DNA of 64,000 nt from Streptomyces coacervatus (GCF_029223485.1 NZ_JARHTP010000018.1:186001-250000), one strand, 5' to 3'; positions 36,622-45,470 are shown, numbered from the stretch's first letter. Notes: generated from the letters alone by a model not told the origin. Program-made: numbers and translations.

Positions 36622-36803
36622 GGCTGCACAAGGTACCTGTCGACTCTGAGGAGTTGGGCGGCAAGGTTTTACCAACTCGCGCTGTTCTCTTCGGCAAACG
36701 GTCAATAACCTCGTCTACAGCCACCACTGACCGGGGTGGCAGCACCAACAGGATGCCCGAAAACCCGCTTCACCCGGCACCCCCAATGGAAACCGCTTGT
36801 CAT

Positions 36804-36845
36804 GCACGTGACATCACTGCACGTGACATCACTGCGCGTGACATG
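36804..36845. promoter_or_regulatory. Three 15-bp direct repeats containing CACGTG
   Basis: GCACGTGACATCACT occurs at 36804-36818 and 36819-36833, followed by GCGCGTGACATG at 36834-36845. Exact head-to-tail spacing in a divergent promoter region suggests a protein binding array; the TrmB-like protein is the nearest candidate. Confidence 0.5.
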
Positions 36846-36896
36846 CCTTCCAGCCGCCGACGTGGAGCAACCCATCCCCCCACGGAGGGCAGTTCA

Positions 36897-38150
36897 TTGA
36901 GTTCCCATCGCAGAAGGAAACTGATACGCCGCGGTGCCCCGGCACTGCTGTCGGCAGCGGCTCTGATCACCGGCGGCCTGGCCGTCGCCGCGCAGTCCTC
37001 GGCCTTCGCGACGACGACCACCACCGCGTCTTCCCCGGACTCCACGGTGCACACGCACCGGCTCTGTTCGCAGCCGAGCAAGCCCGGCTACATGGCGTGT
37101 CAGGCGGAGGTCCGCACCGACCTCAAGTCGCAGAAGTCCCTCGGCCACAAGGACACCCCCAAGGGGTTCGGCCCGGCCGACCTGCAGGCCGCGTACAACC
37201 TGCCCAAGGACAGCGGCAAGGACGCCACCGTCGCCATCGTCGACGCCAACGACGACCCGAACGCCGAGAAGGACCTGGCGGCCTACCGGTCCCAGTACGG
37301 CCTGCCGGAGTGCTCCACCGCCAACGGCTGCTTCAAGAAGATCGACCAGGACGGCGGCACCAACTACCCGGCGCCCGACGCCGGTTGGGCCGGGGAGATC
37401 TCCCTCGACGTCGACATGGTCAGCGCGGCCTGCCCGCAGTGCAAGATCCTGCTCGTCGAGGCCAAGTCCGCCAACATGGACGACCTCGGCGCGGCCGTGA
37501 ACCAGGCCGTCAAGCAGGGCGCCAAGTACGTCTCCAACAGCTACGGCGGCGGCGAGGAAGCCGCCGACACGACCTCGGACGACAAGTACTTCAAGCACCC
37601 CGGCGTCGCCATCACCGTCAGCTCCGGCGACAGCGGTTACGGCGTCGAGTACCCGGCCTCCTCGCAGTACGTCACCGCCGTCGGCGGCACCTCGCTCAAG
37701 AAGGACAGCAGCACCCGCGGCTACTCCGAGTCCGTCTGGGGCACTTCCGCGGGCGGCGACGGAGCCGGCTCGGGCTGCTCGGCGTACGACGCCAAGCCGT
37801 CCTGGCAGAAGGACAGCGGCTGCGCCAAGCGCGCCGTCGCCGATGTCGCGGCCGTCGCCGACCCGGCCACCGGTCTCGCCGTCTACGACACCTACCAGGC
37901 GAGCGGGTGGAACGTGTACGGCGGCACCAGCGCCTCCGCGCCGTTCATCGCCGGCGTGTACGCCCTCGCGGGCACCCCGGGCTCGGGTGACGTTCCGGCC
38001 TCGTACCCCTACGCCCACGCGGACAAGCTGAACGACGTCACCGACGGTGCCAACGGGTCCTGCAGCGACTACCTGTGCAAGGCGGGCAAGGGTTACGACG
38101 GCCCGACGGGCCTGGGTACCCCGAACGGTGTCGCGGCCTTCACCAAGTAG
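36897..38150 (+). CDS. Secreted S53 (sedolisin-type) peptidase
   Basis: About 417 aa. The signal peptide starts RRRKLIRRGAPALLSAAAL. Sedolisin catalytic residues are present: Glu and Asp in GEISLDVDM, oxyanion Asp in SSGDSGYG, and Ser in GGTSASAPF. A Ca-site-like DVTDG segment lies near the C-terminus. The usual ~180-residue inhibitory prodomain is missing. I prefer the TTG at 36897 because GGAGGG sits 7 bases ahead; ATGs upstream lack such a site. It acts extracellularly, likely at acid or neutral pH, on proteins. Confidence 0.85.
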   Translation: MSSHRRRKLIRRGAPALLSAAALITGGLAVAAQSSAFATTTTTASSPDSTVHTHRLCSQPSKPGYMACQAEVRTDLKSQKSLGHKDTPKGFGPADLQAAYNLPKDSGKDATVAIVDANDDPNAEKDLAAYRSQYGLPECSTANGCFKKIDQDGGTNYPAPDAGWAGEISLDVDMVSAACPQCKILLVEAKSANMDDLGAAVNQAVKQGAKYVSNSYGGGEEAADTTSDDKYFKHPGVAITVSSGDSGYGVEYPASSQYVTAVGGTSLKKDSSTRGYSESVWGTSAGGDGAGSGCSAYDAKPSWQKDSGCAKRAVADVAAVADPATGLAVYDTYQASGWNVYGGTSASAPFIAGVYALAGTPGSGDVPASYPYAHADKLNDVTDGANGSCSDYLCKAGKGYDGPTGLGTPNGVAAFTK

Positions 38151-38178
38151 AACCAAGTAGGCCGGACAGCACGGCACA

Positions 38179-38224
38179 CACAGCACTTCGCCCCGTCGGT
38201 GATCCGGCGGGGCGAAGTGCTGTG
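38179..38224. terminator. Strong bidirectional terminator
   Basis: A 17-bp perfect stem (CACAGCACTTCGCCCCG with its complement at 38208-38224) and a 12-base loop, between the S53 and DUF4232 genes, which converge. Confidence 0.88.
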
Positions 38225-38230
38225 CGGGCG

Positions 38231-38950
38231 TCACCAGTTGACGGCGTCGTCCATCGACTGCTGCCAGTACGTGACCTTGAGCGAGTCGTCGACGTAGACG
38301 CCCTTCGCGGGCAGCGACGGGTGAGCACCCTTGCCGACGCTCCCGCTCATGGAGCGGCCGTAGAAGTAGACGGTCAGGGACTTCGAGGTGTAGCCGTTCT
38401 TGCCGCTGCCGTCGGTGGCGGACAGGTTCACGGAGGCGTAGCCGGACTGGCCCGGCTCCAGCGTGACGACTGCCTGCGGCTGCGAGTCCTCGATGACCGG
38501 AGGCACGGACTGGGCCTCGCCGAACTGGACGGCCGGGTAGCCGTAGAGGAAGCAGGTCCTGGAACCGGTGTTGGTCACCGTGAGCAGCATGTGGTTCACG
38601 GGGCGGGTCAGCGGCGCCGCGACCGTCCTGGTGTTGGAACCCTCGCAGGTGACCGGCTTGGTGGAGGAAGTGGTCCCGCCGGGCGCCTTCGACGCGGAGA
38701 TGTGCGTGGCCGGAGTGGCCTTCGAGACGGATGAGCCCGAGCCCCCGGCGGACGTAGAAGAGGCGGACGTGGAAGAGGCGGACGGCGAAGGGGCGGACGA
38801 AGAGGAGTTCGCGGTCGGCGTGGTGGCCGCGGAGGCACCCTCGTTCTTCACTCCCGTGCCGTTGTTGCACGCGGTCAGGGAGAGCGCGGCGAGAACGACG
38901 GTCGCGGCGGCGCCGGCGAGACGGGTGCGGGAAGTGCGGAGGTTGGACAT
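38231..38950 (-). CDS. DUF4232 lipoprotein
   Basis: 239 aa. Its signal peptide ends in the lipobox LSLTACNN. A Ser/Thr-rich linker follows, then a DUF4232 beta-sandwich domain (PVNHMLLTVTNTGSRTCFLY, PGQSGYASVNLS). Two Cys in the domain may pair. The long frame upstream of MSNLRTSRT is not protein-like. It is anchored on the outer face; the function is unknown. It is divergent from a membrane HTH gene 175 bases away. Confidence 0.82.
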   Translation of the reverse strand: MSNLRTSRTRLAGAAATVVLAALSLTACNNGTGVKNEGASAATTPTANSSSSAPSPSASSTSASSTSAGGSGSSVSKATPATHISASKAPGGTTSSTKPVTCEGSNTRTVAAPLTRPVNHMLLTVTNTGSRTCFLYGYPAVQFGEAQSVPPVIEDSQPQAVVTLEPGQSGYASVNLSATDGSGKNGYTSKSLTVYFYGRSMSGSVGKGAHPSLPAKGVYVDDSLKVTYWQQSMDDAVNW

Positions 38951-39125
38951 GTTGCTGTGCCCCTTCGATGTTCGGGTGGCGGTGGTGATTGGATGACCGA
39001 AGCTTGTGAGGTGATCCGTCCCAACCGCCACGCCCGGCGGGGTGTTGGGGACGCTGGAACACCGAAACGCGTTCTGACCAGGGGGAACGAAGTGGTCCTG
39101 GAACGCGGGACTGGAACACGAGGGG

Positions 39126-40448
39126 ATGGGGAAACGGGTGCCAGGGGCAACAGGGGCCGACGGGACGGAGGCGTTCGCGCAGCTGCTGCGGGAGCTCAAG
39201 GACCGCTCCGGACTGAGCTACGGGACGCTCGCCAAGCGACTGCACATGAGCACGTCGACGCTGCACCGCTACTGCAACGGCACGGCGGTGCCCGTCGAGT
39301 ACGCACCGGTGGAGCGCCTGGCAAGGGTCTGCCGGGCGGCGCCGGAGGAGCTGGTGGAGCTGCACCGGCGCTGGATCCTGGCGGACGCGGCACGCGGGAG
39401 CCGGGCGGAACAGGTCGCGGTGGATCCGGGGCTGCCGTCATCGCCCGCACCGGACGCGGGCGATGACGAAGACGACAAGGGCACCGAACAGCCCGAGGGA
39501 ACCGATGAGCCCGTCGTCACCGACGTGCCGCGCGAGCCCGCGTCGCCGTCCCGTCGTCGCCGTACCGTCCTGATCGCCGCCGTCGCGGTGGCCGCCGTGC
39601 TGGGGGCCGTCGCGCTCAGCATGCCGTTCAGCGGCGGGCACGACACGGGGGGCGACCGGGCCGCCGGTGACAGCGCCCTCATCACCGGTACACCGGACGC
39701 CGGGAACCCGTCCCTCTCCCCGTCCCCGAGCGCGACGGGACACAAGCCGTCCGCATCGGCCTCCAGGGGCGCCACCGAGTCGCCGGCCCCTTCGCAGAGC
39801 GGCGGCAGGCAGGGCGGGGGCCGGCAGGCCGACGGCGGCGCCTCCACCGCCGTCCCGCTCACCGTCGGCACCCGTCCCTACGTCTACGACCAGCCGTGCA
39901 GCCAGCACTTCCTCGTCGACAGCGGACCCGACCAGGTCGGCCCGCCGGCGAGCGAGCCGGACGCCCCGCGCTGGGCCGCCGCCTACGGGGCGGTGTCCGC
40001 GGGGGAGCAGGAGGTCGCCCTCACCGTCCAGGGCACCGGCGCGGAGACCGTCGTCCTGGAGGCGTTGCACGTGCGCGTCCTCAGCGCGAGCGCGCCACCC
40101 GCCTGGAACAAGTACGCAATGGGCGACGGCTGCGGCGGCGGAGTCGAGACCAAGGCATTCGACGTCGACCTCGACAACGGCAGCAGTCCCGCGGTCACCG
40201 TCAAGGGGGGCCAGCGCGACTTCCCGTACAAGGTGAGCGAGTCCGACCCGGAGGTCTTCTACGTCGTGGCCCACACCAAGGCCCACGACATCCGCTGGGA
40301 CCTCACCCTGGACTGGTCCAGCGGCAGCCGCCGGGGCACGGTCCACATCGACAACGCCGGCACCCCGTTCCGCACCGCCTCCGACGTGGGCCGCCCGTCC
40401 TACGTCTACCCGCTGGGCGGCAGCGAGTGGATCAAAGAGGAAAGCTGA
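39126..40448 (+). CDS. Membrane-tethered XRE-type HTH protein
   Basis: 440 aa. An N-terminal XRE HTH (LSYGTLAKRLHMSTSTLHRY) is followed by an acidic linker, one TM helix (TVLIAAVAVAAVLGAVALSM, ~145-165), a Ser/Pro/Gly-rich external linker and a C-terminal exported domain of ~190 residues with Cys pairs. Such one-component proteins could connect an outside signal to DNA or to cytoskeletal partners, as RodZ-like proteins do. The start is the first ATG in frame; there is no clear ribosome site. Confidence 0.75.
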   Translation: MGKRVPGATGADGTEAFAQLLRELKDRSGLSYGTLAKRLHMSTSTLHRYCNGTAVPVEYAPVERLARVCRAAPEELVELHRRWILADAARGSRAEQVAVDPGLPSSPAPDAGDDEDDKGTEQPEGTDEPVVTDVPREPASPSRRRRTVLIAAVAVAAVLGAVALSMPFSGGHDTGGDRAAGDSALITGTPDAGNPSLSPSPSATGHKPSASASRGATESPAPSQSGGRQGGGRQADGGASTAVPLTVGTRPYVYDQPCSQHFLVDSGPDQVGPPASEPDAPRWAAAYGAVSAGEQEVALTVQGTGAETVVLEALHVRVLSASAPPAWNKYAMGDGCGGGVETKAFDVDLDNGSSPAVTVKGGQRDFPYKVSESDPEVFYVVAHTKAHDIRWDLTLDWSSGSRRGTVHIDNAGTPFRTASDVGRPSYVYPLGGSEWIKEES

Positions 40449-40543
40449 CCTCAATCGGGAGGTAAAGGGTTCGACATCGTCCCTTCAACGGTCTTGAACT
40501 GTGCATGACTCTCCGATGGGATGCGCGAAGACCACCTCGAGAT

Positions 40544-40601
40544 CACTTCGTGAGACCGAGACCACTTCGCGAACCGAGTTCGCGACTCCACTTCGTGAGA
40601 C
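40544..40601 (+). promoter_or_regulatory. Repeats and dyad upstream of second S53 gene
   Basis: CACTTCGTGAGAC occurs at 40544-40556 and 40589-40601, with the related CACTTCGCGAAC at 40563-40574 between. TCGCGAAC/GTTCGCGA (40567-40574, 40578-40585) is an inverted repeat. Together they suggest a multi-site operator. Confidence 0.45.
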
Positions 40602-40620
40602 TCCGAACCCAGGGGGATCC

Positions 40621-41973
40621 ATGCACATAGCCCGTATCGGGCTGGGCGTTGCGGCTGCCACGTCCGTCGCCGCCCTCGCGGTCACCGCACTGGCGACCGC
40701 CGCGCCCGCCGCCGTACCGCACACCCTGGCGGTACCGGCCGTCGCCGGGCACAACCTGGTCCACGGTGTGAGCAGCCCGCTGACCAGCGAGCAGTGCCAG
40801 GCCAAGTGGCACATCAACTGCTACACCCCGCTGCAGTACCGCAAGGCGTACGACCTCAACCCGCTGTACAAGAAGGGCATTACGGGCAAGGGGCGCACGA
40901 TCGTCATCGTCGACTCCTACGGCTCCCCGACGGTCCAGCACGACCTCGACGTCTACAGCCACCAGTTCGGTCTGCCCAGCACCAAGGTGAAGGTCGTCAA
41001 GTGGGGGCACGTCCCCGCCTTCGACCCGAAGAACTCCGACATGACCGGCTGGGCCGGCGAGACCACCCTCGACGTCGAGATGGCGCACGCGGTCGCCCCC
41101 GCCGCCAAGATCGTCGTAGTGGAGACGGCGGTCTCCGAGACCGAGGGCACCACCGGTCTGCCGGAGATGATGGACGCCGAGAAGCACCTGATCGACCAGG
41201 GCGTCGGCGATGTCATCAGCCAGAGCTTCGGCGCCACGGAGAACACCTTCCCCGGTTTCGCCGGCGGCGACTTCTCCAGCATCAAGAAGCTGCGGTACGC
41301 CTTCCAGGACGCGAACCGCAAGCATGTGACCGTGCTGGCGGCCTCCGGTGACGGCGGTGCGACCGACCTCAAGCTGGACGGCAAGACGTACTACAAGAAG
41401 CGCGTCAACTCCTGGCCGTCCTCGGACCCGCTGGTCACCTCGATCGGCGGCACCCAGCTGCACCTGGACGACAAGGGCGACCGCGTCAAGCCGGACAGCG
41501 TCTACAACGACTACGGCTCCGGTGGCGGCGGCCAGTCCCACGTCTTCACCCGCCCGTCCTTCCAGGACGGCGTGAAGAGCAAGGTCGGCACCCGTCGCGG
41601 CACCCCGGACATCTCGATGACCGCGGCCGTCAACGGCGGCGCCTGGGTGTACTCCAGCTACGACCCGACCGCCGTCGGCTGGGACGTCAGCGGCGGCACC
41701 AGCGAGGCCACCCCGCTCTTCTCGGGCATCGTCGCGCTCGCCGACCAGGCGGCCGGCCACCGGGTGGGCAACATCCAGCAGGCCCTGTACGGCCTCTACG
41801 CCCACCACGCGGCGACCAACGGCATCGTCGACGTCAACGACGGCACCGACAACAGCTACCAGGGCGTGACCGGCTACAAGGCGGTCAACGGCTATGACCT
41901 CGCCACCGGCGTGGGCACCGTGGACGCCCTGAAGTTCGTCCCGGCCCTCGCAAAGGCGAGCCACCGCGGCTGA
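40621..41973 (+). CDS. Secreted S53-like peptidase (second copy)
   Basis: 450 aa. Signal peptide ALAVTALATAAPAA. Catalytic candidates are Glu/Asp in GETTLDVEM, Asp in AASGDGGAT and Ser in GGTSEATPL, the same pattern as the gene at 36897. A Ca-site-like DVNDGTDNSY is near the end. Like its neighbour it lacks a long prodomain. ATG with an AGGGGGA site is chosen over an upstream frame. The two are diverged paralogues, not recent copies. Confidence 0.83.
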   Translation: MHIARIGLGVAAATSVAALAVTALATAAPAAVPHTLAVPAVAGHNLVHGVSSPLTSEQCQAKWHINCYTPLQYRKAYDLNPLYKKGITGKGRTIVIVDSYGSPTVQHDLDVYSHQFGLPSTKVKVVKWGHVPAFDPKNSDMTGWAGETTLDVEMAHAVAPAAKIVVVETAVSETEGTTGLPEMMDAEKHLIDQGVGDVISQSFGATENTFPGFAGGDFSSIKKLRYAFQDANRKHVTVLAASGDGGATDLKLDGKTYYKKRVNSWPSSDPLVTSIGGTQLHLDDKGDRVKPDSVYNDYGSGGGGQSHVFTRPSFQDGVKSKVGTRRGTPDISMTAAVNGGAWVYSSYDPTAVGWDVSGGTSEATPLFSGIVALADQAAGHRVGNIQQALYGLYAHHAATNGIVDVNDGTDNSYQGVTGYKAVNGYDLATGVGTVDALKFVPALAKASHRG

Positions 41974-41992
41974 CGGCTCCGACACCAGCACA

Positions 41993-42025
41993 CGGACGGC
42001 CCGGGTTGCTTACCCGGGCCGTCTG
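41993..42025 (+). terminator. Terminator after second S53 gene
   Basis: A 12-bp perfect stem (GACGGCCCGGGT / ACCCGGGCCGTC) with a 5-base loop, about 20 bases after the stop. Confidence 0.85.
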
Positions 42026-42082
42026 CGTGGGTTGACCTCGGTCCGCAAGGGCCGGCCGAGCGCCTCGCCGAGTTCCTGCACA

Positions 42083-42536
42083 TCAGCGGCATGATCGGCG
42101 ATGCTGCTGCGGCTCTTCGACCGTCACGCCACGATGACCGACCCATGACCCGGCCGCCGCAACCATGGCCTTGAGCCATACCGCATCGGGCCTGCGGTCG
42201 GCGAACACGCGGTACATACGCAGCGTGGCGGCGGCGAAGGCATCGACGGCCTTCGGGGCCGCCATCACCCATGCCGTACTCCGGGATGCCCACGCCTCGG
42301 CGGCTTCGGGACTGTGTCCCGCCGCCAGGAGCTGGACGACGAGCAGCGCCGGGTCGATGAACCCCACGGCGGCCTCCGGGCCGGTTGCGAACCGCCTTCA
42401 CGAAGAACGAGCCCTTTTCGCAGTCCACCAGGGCTGTCAGATCCGAGCTGAACCCGCGCGCGGTTCGCTGTAGGCCGGCCAACTCCCCTGTGTGCGGGCG
42501 GATCAGCGTCCGGACACCTCGGAGGGTACGGGCCAC
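42083..42536 (-). pseudogene. Aminoglycoside phosphotransferase-like gene with internal deletion
   Basis: From GTG 42536 the frame reads VRTLIRPHTGELAGLQRT, FSSDLTALVDCEKG and FFVKAVRNRPGGR, the N-lobe of an APH-like kinase. At about 42370 it jumps frame to GFIDPALLVVQLLAAGHSPE and AAATLRMYRVFADRRPDA, the usual C-terminal end. The whole catalytic middle (HxD and DxD region) is gone, so an internal deletion with frameshift inactivated it. The HAGHSP-type C-terminus is recognised from other Streptomyces proteins by memory. Stop at 42083. Confidence 0.65.
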
Positions 42537-42559
42537 CTGACGGTGGCGCGCGTCCCGCC

Positions 42560-44221
42560 TCAACCCACCACCTGCCCTGCGGGGCCTGTACCGACTGGGG
42601 GCGATGCCGAGGTGGCGACAGACGGCGAGGCGGGTGGCGCCGAACTCGTCGGCGGTCTGAGCCCGGTCTGAGCCGGCGCCGGTTTCCGCGCCATGAGGTC
42701 CAGGACCCGTTGCGCGAACCACAGGTCGTGGACGGCGCTCGGGGGCCGCAGCACAGAACGTTGGAGCAGTGCTTCGCTGCGGGTCAGGCGTTTGCGGACG
42801 GCGGAGGCCGAGAGGGACAGTGCCGCCGCGGTCGGGGCGATGCGTGCGTCGAGGCGCAGCCAGATGGTGAGTGTGTCGGGGACGGAGGCCGGGATTCCGG
42901 GCGCGTGCAGGGGCCGGAACTGGCCTTCCGCCCACGCGGCGACATGCGGTAGCCGGAGGAGTTCGTCCAGGGAAGGGGCCCGTGCGGCGTCCTGTTGTGG
43001 ACTGGCGGGCCGTCCTGGCGCGAGCGCGCGGAGAGCGAGGGCCAGGGCCGCTTGATCGGCGAGTCGGTCCAGGTCCACGTCCAGAAGTCTCTGGATGCAG
43101 GTGAGGCGTGCGGTCAGTGTGTTGCGGTGGATCCTCAGGTGGGCGGTCGCGCGCGAGGAGAAGTTGAGCCATGACGCCGCCGTGGCCAGTAATTCCTTGC
43201 CGTCGGGGTCATGATGCCGTCTGGCGCGGTGGGCGTGGATCGGGGCGAGGAAGCCCTCGGCCCAGGTGGCTGCGTCCGGCCCGATGGTGAGTGCCAGGTC
43301 GGGGTTGCCGGCGAACGAGGCCTGCCGTTCTGTGCGGTGGCGTGCGGCGGCGAGGGCGTGGAAGGCCTGGGCGTAGCCGGTGGCGGTGTCGCGCAGCGGC
43401 ACCTCGTCGCTCACGCCGATCCAGCACTTGGCTGTCAGCGAAGGGGACCTGGTCCAACTCGGCGCAGGACCAGAAGGACCGGAAGGGCCGGAAGGACCAG
43501 AGGGCGCGTCGGAGCCTGCGGGCACGAGGACGAACATGTGGTCGGCGTAGACGGGACAGGGAACGACCCATGCGCGCTCGTCCTCCTCGGTCAGCTCGTC
43601 CGCCACCTGGTTCCGTATGCCGGGCGGCCCTTCGATGACGTACACCCGGACCATCGCGGGCAGCGCGGGGTGCAGTACCCCCGCGATCTGGCGCGCGGCG
43701 GTGGCCCGACCGTTCATCAGGAGGTGCAGTACTGCTTCCCGGATTCGGGCGTCGGCGAGCTGTAATCGGCGCTGCTGCTGCCAGGTGTGCTCCGTCATCC
43801 AGCTCAGGCTCAGGGCGGAGGTGGCATCCGCGAGCAGGAGCGGCACGTCAGGTGTCGTCGGCTTGGAGAACACGGCGGCGAGAAGCGGCATACAGACGCC
43901 CCGCGGGCCGTCGAGGGGAAGGATGATGCAGTTGAGGCCGTCCTGGTCGATGGTCACGGACCTCAGCCCCCGGTCGGTGAGCTCTCGCACCGCGCGCCGA
44001 ACGAGATCCCCTTCCGCATCGCCGAGAGGCGTTCGCAGCGGCGAGGTCACGGCACCCGAGGAGTCCACGAGAAGCACGTCGGCTTCGGCGCGGGTGCCAA
44101 GCCAGCCGAGCAGCGGCGAGACTCCGCCTCTGCGAGCGACGCGCTGCATGTTCAGCACGTCATCGGCCCGTCGAATCCGGCCGGCCGTCACCGTGTCCGC
44201 AAGCGCATCCCCCCGGTGCAC
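42560..44221 (-). CDS. PucR-type helix-turn-helix regulator
   Basis: 553 aa. The N-terminal two-thirds resemble the sensory part of PucR/CdaR-like regulators (LGWLGTRAEADVLLVD, GVLHPALPAMVRVYVIEG). The C-terminal HTH is seen as RATAHLRIHRNTLTARL, followed by a second HTH-like LSLSASAVRKRLTRSEALL. A SGP tripeptide is repeated four times around residues 240-250, from a small tandem repeat. It controls unknown genes; the divergent secreted-protein gene is one candidate target. Confidence 0.78.
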   Translation of the reverse strand: MHRGDALADTVTAGRIRRADDVLNMQRVARRGGVSPLLGWLGTRAEADVLLVDSSGAVTSPLRTPLGDAEGDLVRRAVRELTDRGLRSVTIDQDGLNCIILPLDGPRGVCMPLLAAVFSKPTTPDVPLLLADATSALSLSWMTEHTWQQQRRLQLADARIREAVLHLLMNGRATAARQIAGVLHPALPAMVRVYVIEGPPGIRNQVADELTEEDERAWVVPCPVYADHMFVLVPAGSDAPSGPSGPSGPSGPAPSWTRSPSLTAKCWIGVSDEVPLRDTATGYAQAFHALAAARHRTERQASFAGNPDLALTIGPDAATWAEGFLAPIHAHRARRHHDPDGKELLATAASWLNFSSRATAHLRIHRNTLTARLTCIQRLLDVDLDRLADQAALALALRALAPGRPASPQQDAARAPSLDELLRLPHVAAWAEGQFRPLHAPGIPASVPDTLTIWLRLDARIAPTAAALSLSASAVRKRLTRSEALLQRSVLRPPSAVHDLWFAQRVLDLMARKPAPAQTGLRPPTSSAPPASPSVATSASPPVGTGPAGQVVG

Positions 44222-44413
44222 GCCTCTCCCCCTGACAGACAGCCGGAATCCGTTCGCCCCGGGAGATTATCCAGACCTTGGCAGGTGCACAACAGATTCA
44301 CTGTGCGTTTCTGCACCGGAACGACCGATTCACAGTGCATCGAGGTCCTTCTTACCTTCTGCCCGCGAAGTACGTTCTGCAACGCACACACGGCAAGCCA
44401 CCCCCCTACCTGC

Positions 44414-44444
44414 GCGGATGTCCGCCGTTGAGCGGATGTCCGCC
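44414..44444 (+). promoter_or_regulatory. Twin GCGGATGTCCGCC palindromic boxes
   Basis: GCGGATGTCCGCC is found at 44414-44426 and 44432-44444, 18 bases apart, just before the secreted-protein start. Each has GCGGA/TCCGC arms. The second overlaps the ribosome-site region, so it could repress translation or transcription. GATTCACTGTGC / GATTCACAGTGC further upstream (~44290-44335) form another related pair. Confidence 0.4.
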
Positions 44445-44463
44445 ATGAGGAGACCCGCCACAC

Positions 44464-45021
44464 ATGCTCAAGCTCAAAAACGCCCGACGTGCCGTCGCCA
44501 TGACGGCCGCCACCCTCACCGCCGTCGGGGGCGCCACCATAGGCGCCGCCGGCAGTGCCGGCGCCACCCCGGCGCATGCCGCTGACTGCGCATGGCGCCA
44601 GGTCGGCGCCAACAACACCAACATCACCATCAATGGTGAGAGGGTGGGTTACCTGTACCAGGAGTACGACGGCTGCTACCACGTGCGGGCCCACTGGGTG
44701 TGGGACTCGTACTACCGCACCCATGCCCACAACCACACCACTGGTGCCTGGGTCCAGGTCGCCATCTTCGACGGCTTCGCAGGGCAGGAGTACGACAGCC
44801 CGATCTCGGGTTCCACCGGTCCGTCAGAGGTCGCCATCAATGGTGGCAACGGCATCTACTACCACGGTGCCGGCCGTTGGACCGCGGGAGTCACCATCCA
44901 CACCACGTGGAGCACCAGCCCCGCTGACGGGTGGACCTACGCAGCGACCGCGACCCACAACTACCACACGGGCGACAACGACGGCTCCCCCTATGAGAAC
45001 GGGACCACCAGCCACAGCTGA
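44464..45021 (+). CDS. Secreted protein of unknown function
   Basis: 185 aa with a signal peptide (VAMTAATLTAVGGATIGAAG, cleavage likely near AHAADC). The mature part is rich in Tyr, Trp, His and Asn (DGCYHVRAHWVWDSYY, HNHTTGAW) with two Cys, suggesting a small beta-rich extracellular protein, perhaps carbohydrate- or metal-binding. GAGGAGAC precedes the ATG. I do not recognise the family. Confidence 0.75.
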   Translation: MLKLKNARRAVAMTAATLTAVGGATIGAAGSAGATPAHAADCAWRQVGANNTNITINGERVGYLYQEYDGCYHVRAHWVWDSYYRTHAHNHTTGAWVQVAIFDGFAGQEYDSPISGSTGPSEVAINGGNGIYYHGAGRWTAGVTIHTTWSTSPADGWTYAATATHNYHTGDNDGSPYENGTTSHS

Positions 45022-45037
45022 TCCCGCGCACCTCAGC

Positions 45038-45066
45038 CGCCCCGGGGCGCAATCCGTCCCGGGGCG
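45038..45066. terminator. Bidirectional hairpin
   Basis: CGCCCCGGG (45038-45046) and CCCGGGGCG (45058-45066) pair with an 11-base loop, between the converging secreted-protein and membrane-protein genes. Confidence 0.7.
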
Positions 45067-45122
45067 GGCGTCGGTGGAGGCGGCTTGCCGCCCGGTCGCG
45101 GGGGCGTCCTGCTGCGTCGAGG

Positions 45123-45470
45123 TCAGTCGCGCGTCGCGTCCAGGACGTCGACCGTGATCCGGAAGAGCAGGGTCACCAGCACCAGGAGCACTCCGGCGAC
45201 CGCCACCACGCGCAGCGGCAGGCTGTCGGGGACGCCTCCGGCCAGCATCAGGACGCACAGCCCCAGGTCGCCCAGTACGACGACCGCGACGGACAGCAGA
45301 TAGACGCGCACCCGGCCCTTGGTCCAGAACCGTACGCCGTTCGCCGGATCGTCACGGCGTAACCGGCGCGGCCGGCTGCGCAGCCGCTCCAGATGCCGGG
45401 ATTCGAAGACCAGCGCCAGCAGCAGGACCGGCAGTACCTGGGCCACTGTTGCATATAAGTCGCGTGGCAT
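45123..45470 (-). CDS. Small membrane protein
   Basis: 115 aa with three TM helices (VAQVLPVLLLALVF, VYLLSVAVVVLGDLGLCVLM, VVAVAGVLLVLVTLLF) and a basic cytoplasmic loop RLRSRPRRLRR. ATG at 45470 has a weak AAGGTCG site. It follows a two-component system on the same strand and may be cotranscribed or a target of it. No family is recognised. Confidence 0.7.
   Translation of the reverse strand: MPRDLYATVAQVLPVLLLALVFESRHLERLRSRPRRLRRDDPANGVRFWTKGRVRVYLLSVAVVVLGDLGLCVLMLAGGVPDSLPLRVVAVAGVLLVLVTLLFRITVDVLDATRD

Noticed and set aside
36810..36845. The three 15-bp repeats as a CRISPR array or VNTR
   Set aside because: No spacers, only three short units, and location in a promoter region.
43455..43500. 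SGP tandem repeat in the PucR-type gene as a contingency locus
   Set aside because: Units are a multiple of three and few, so changes would not shift the frame.
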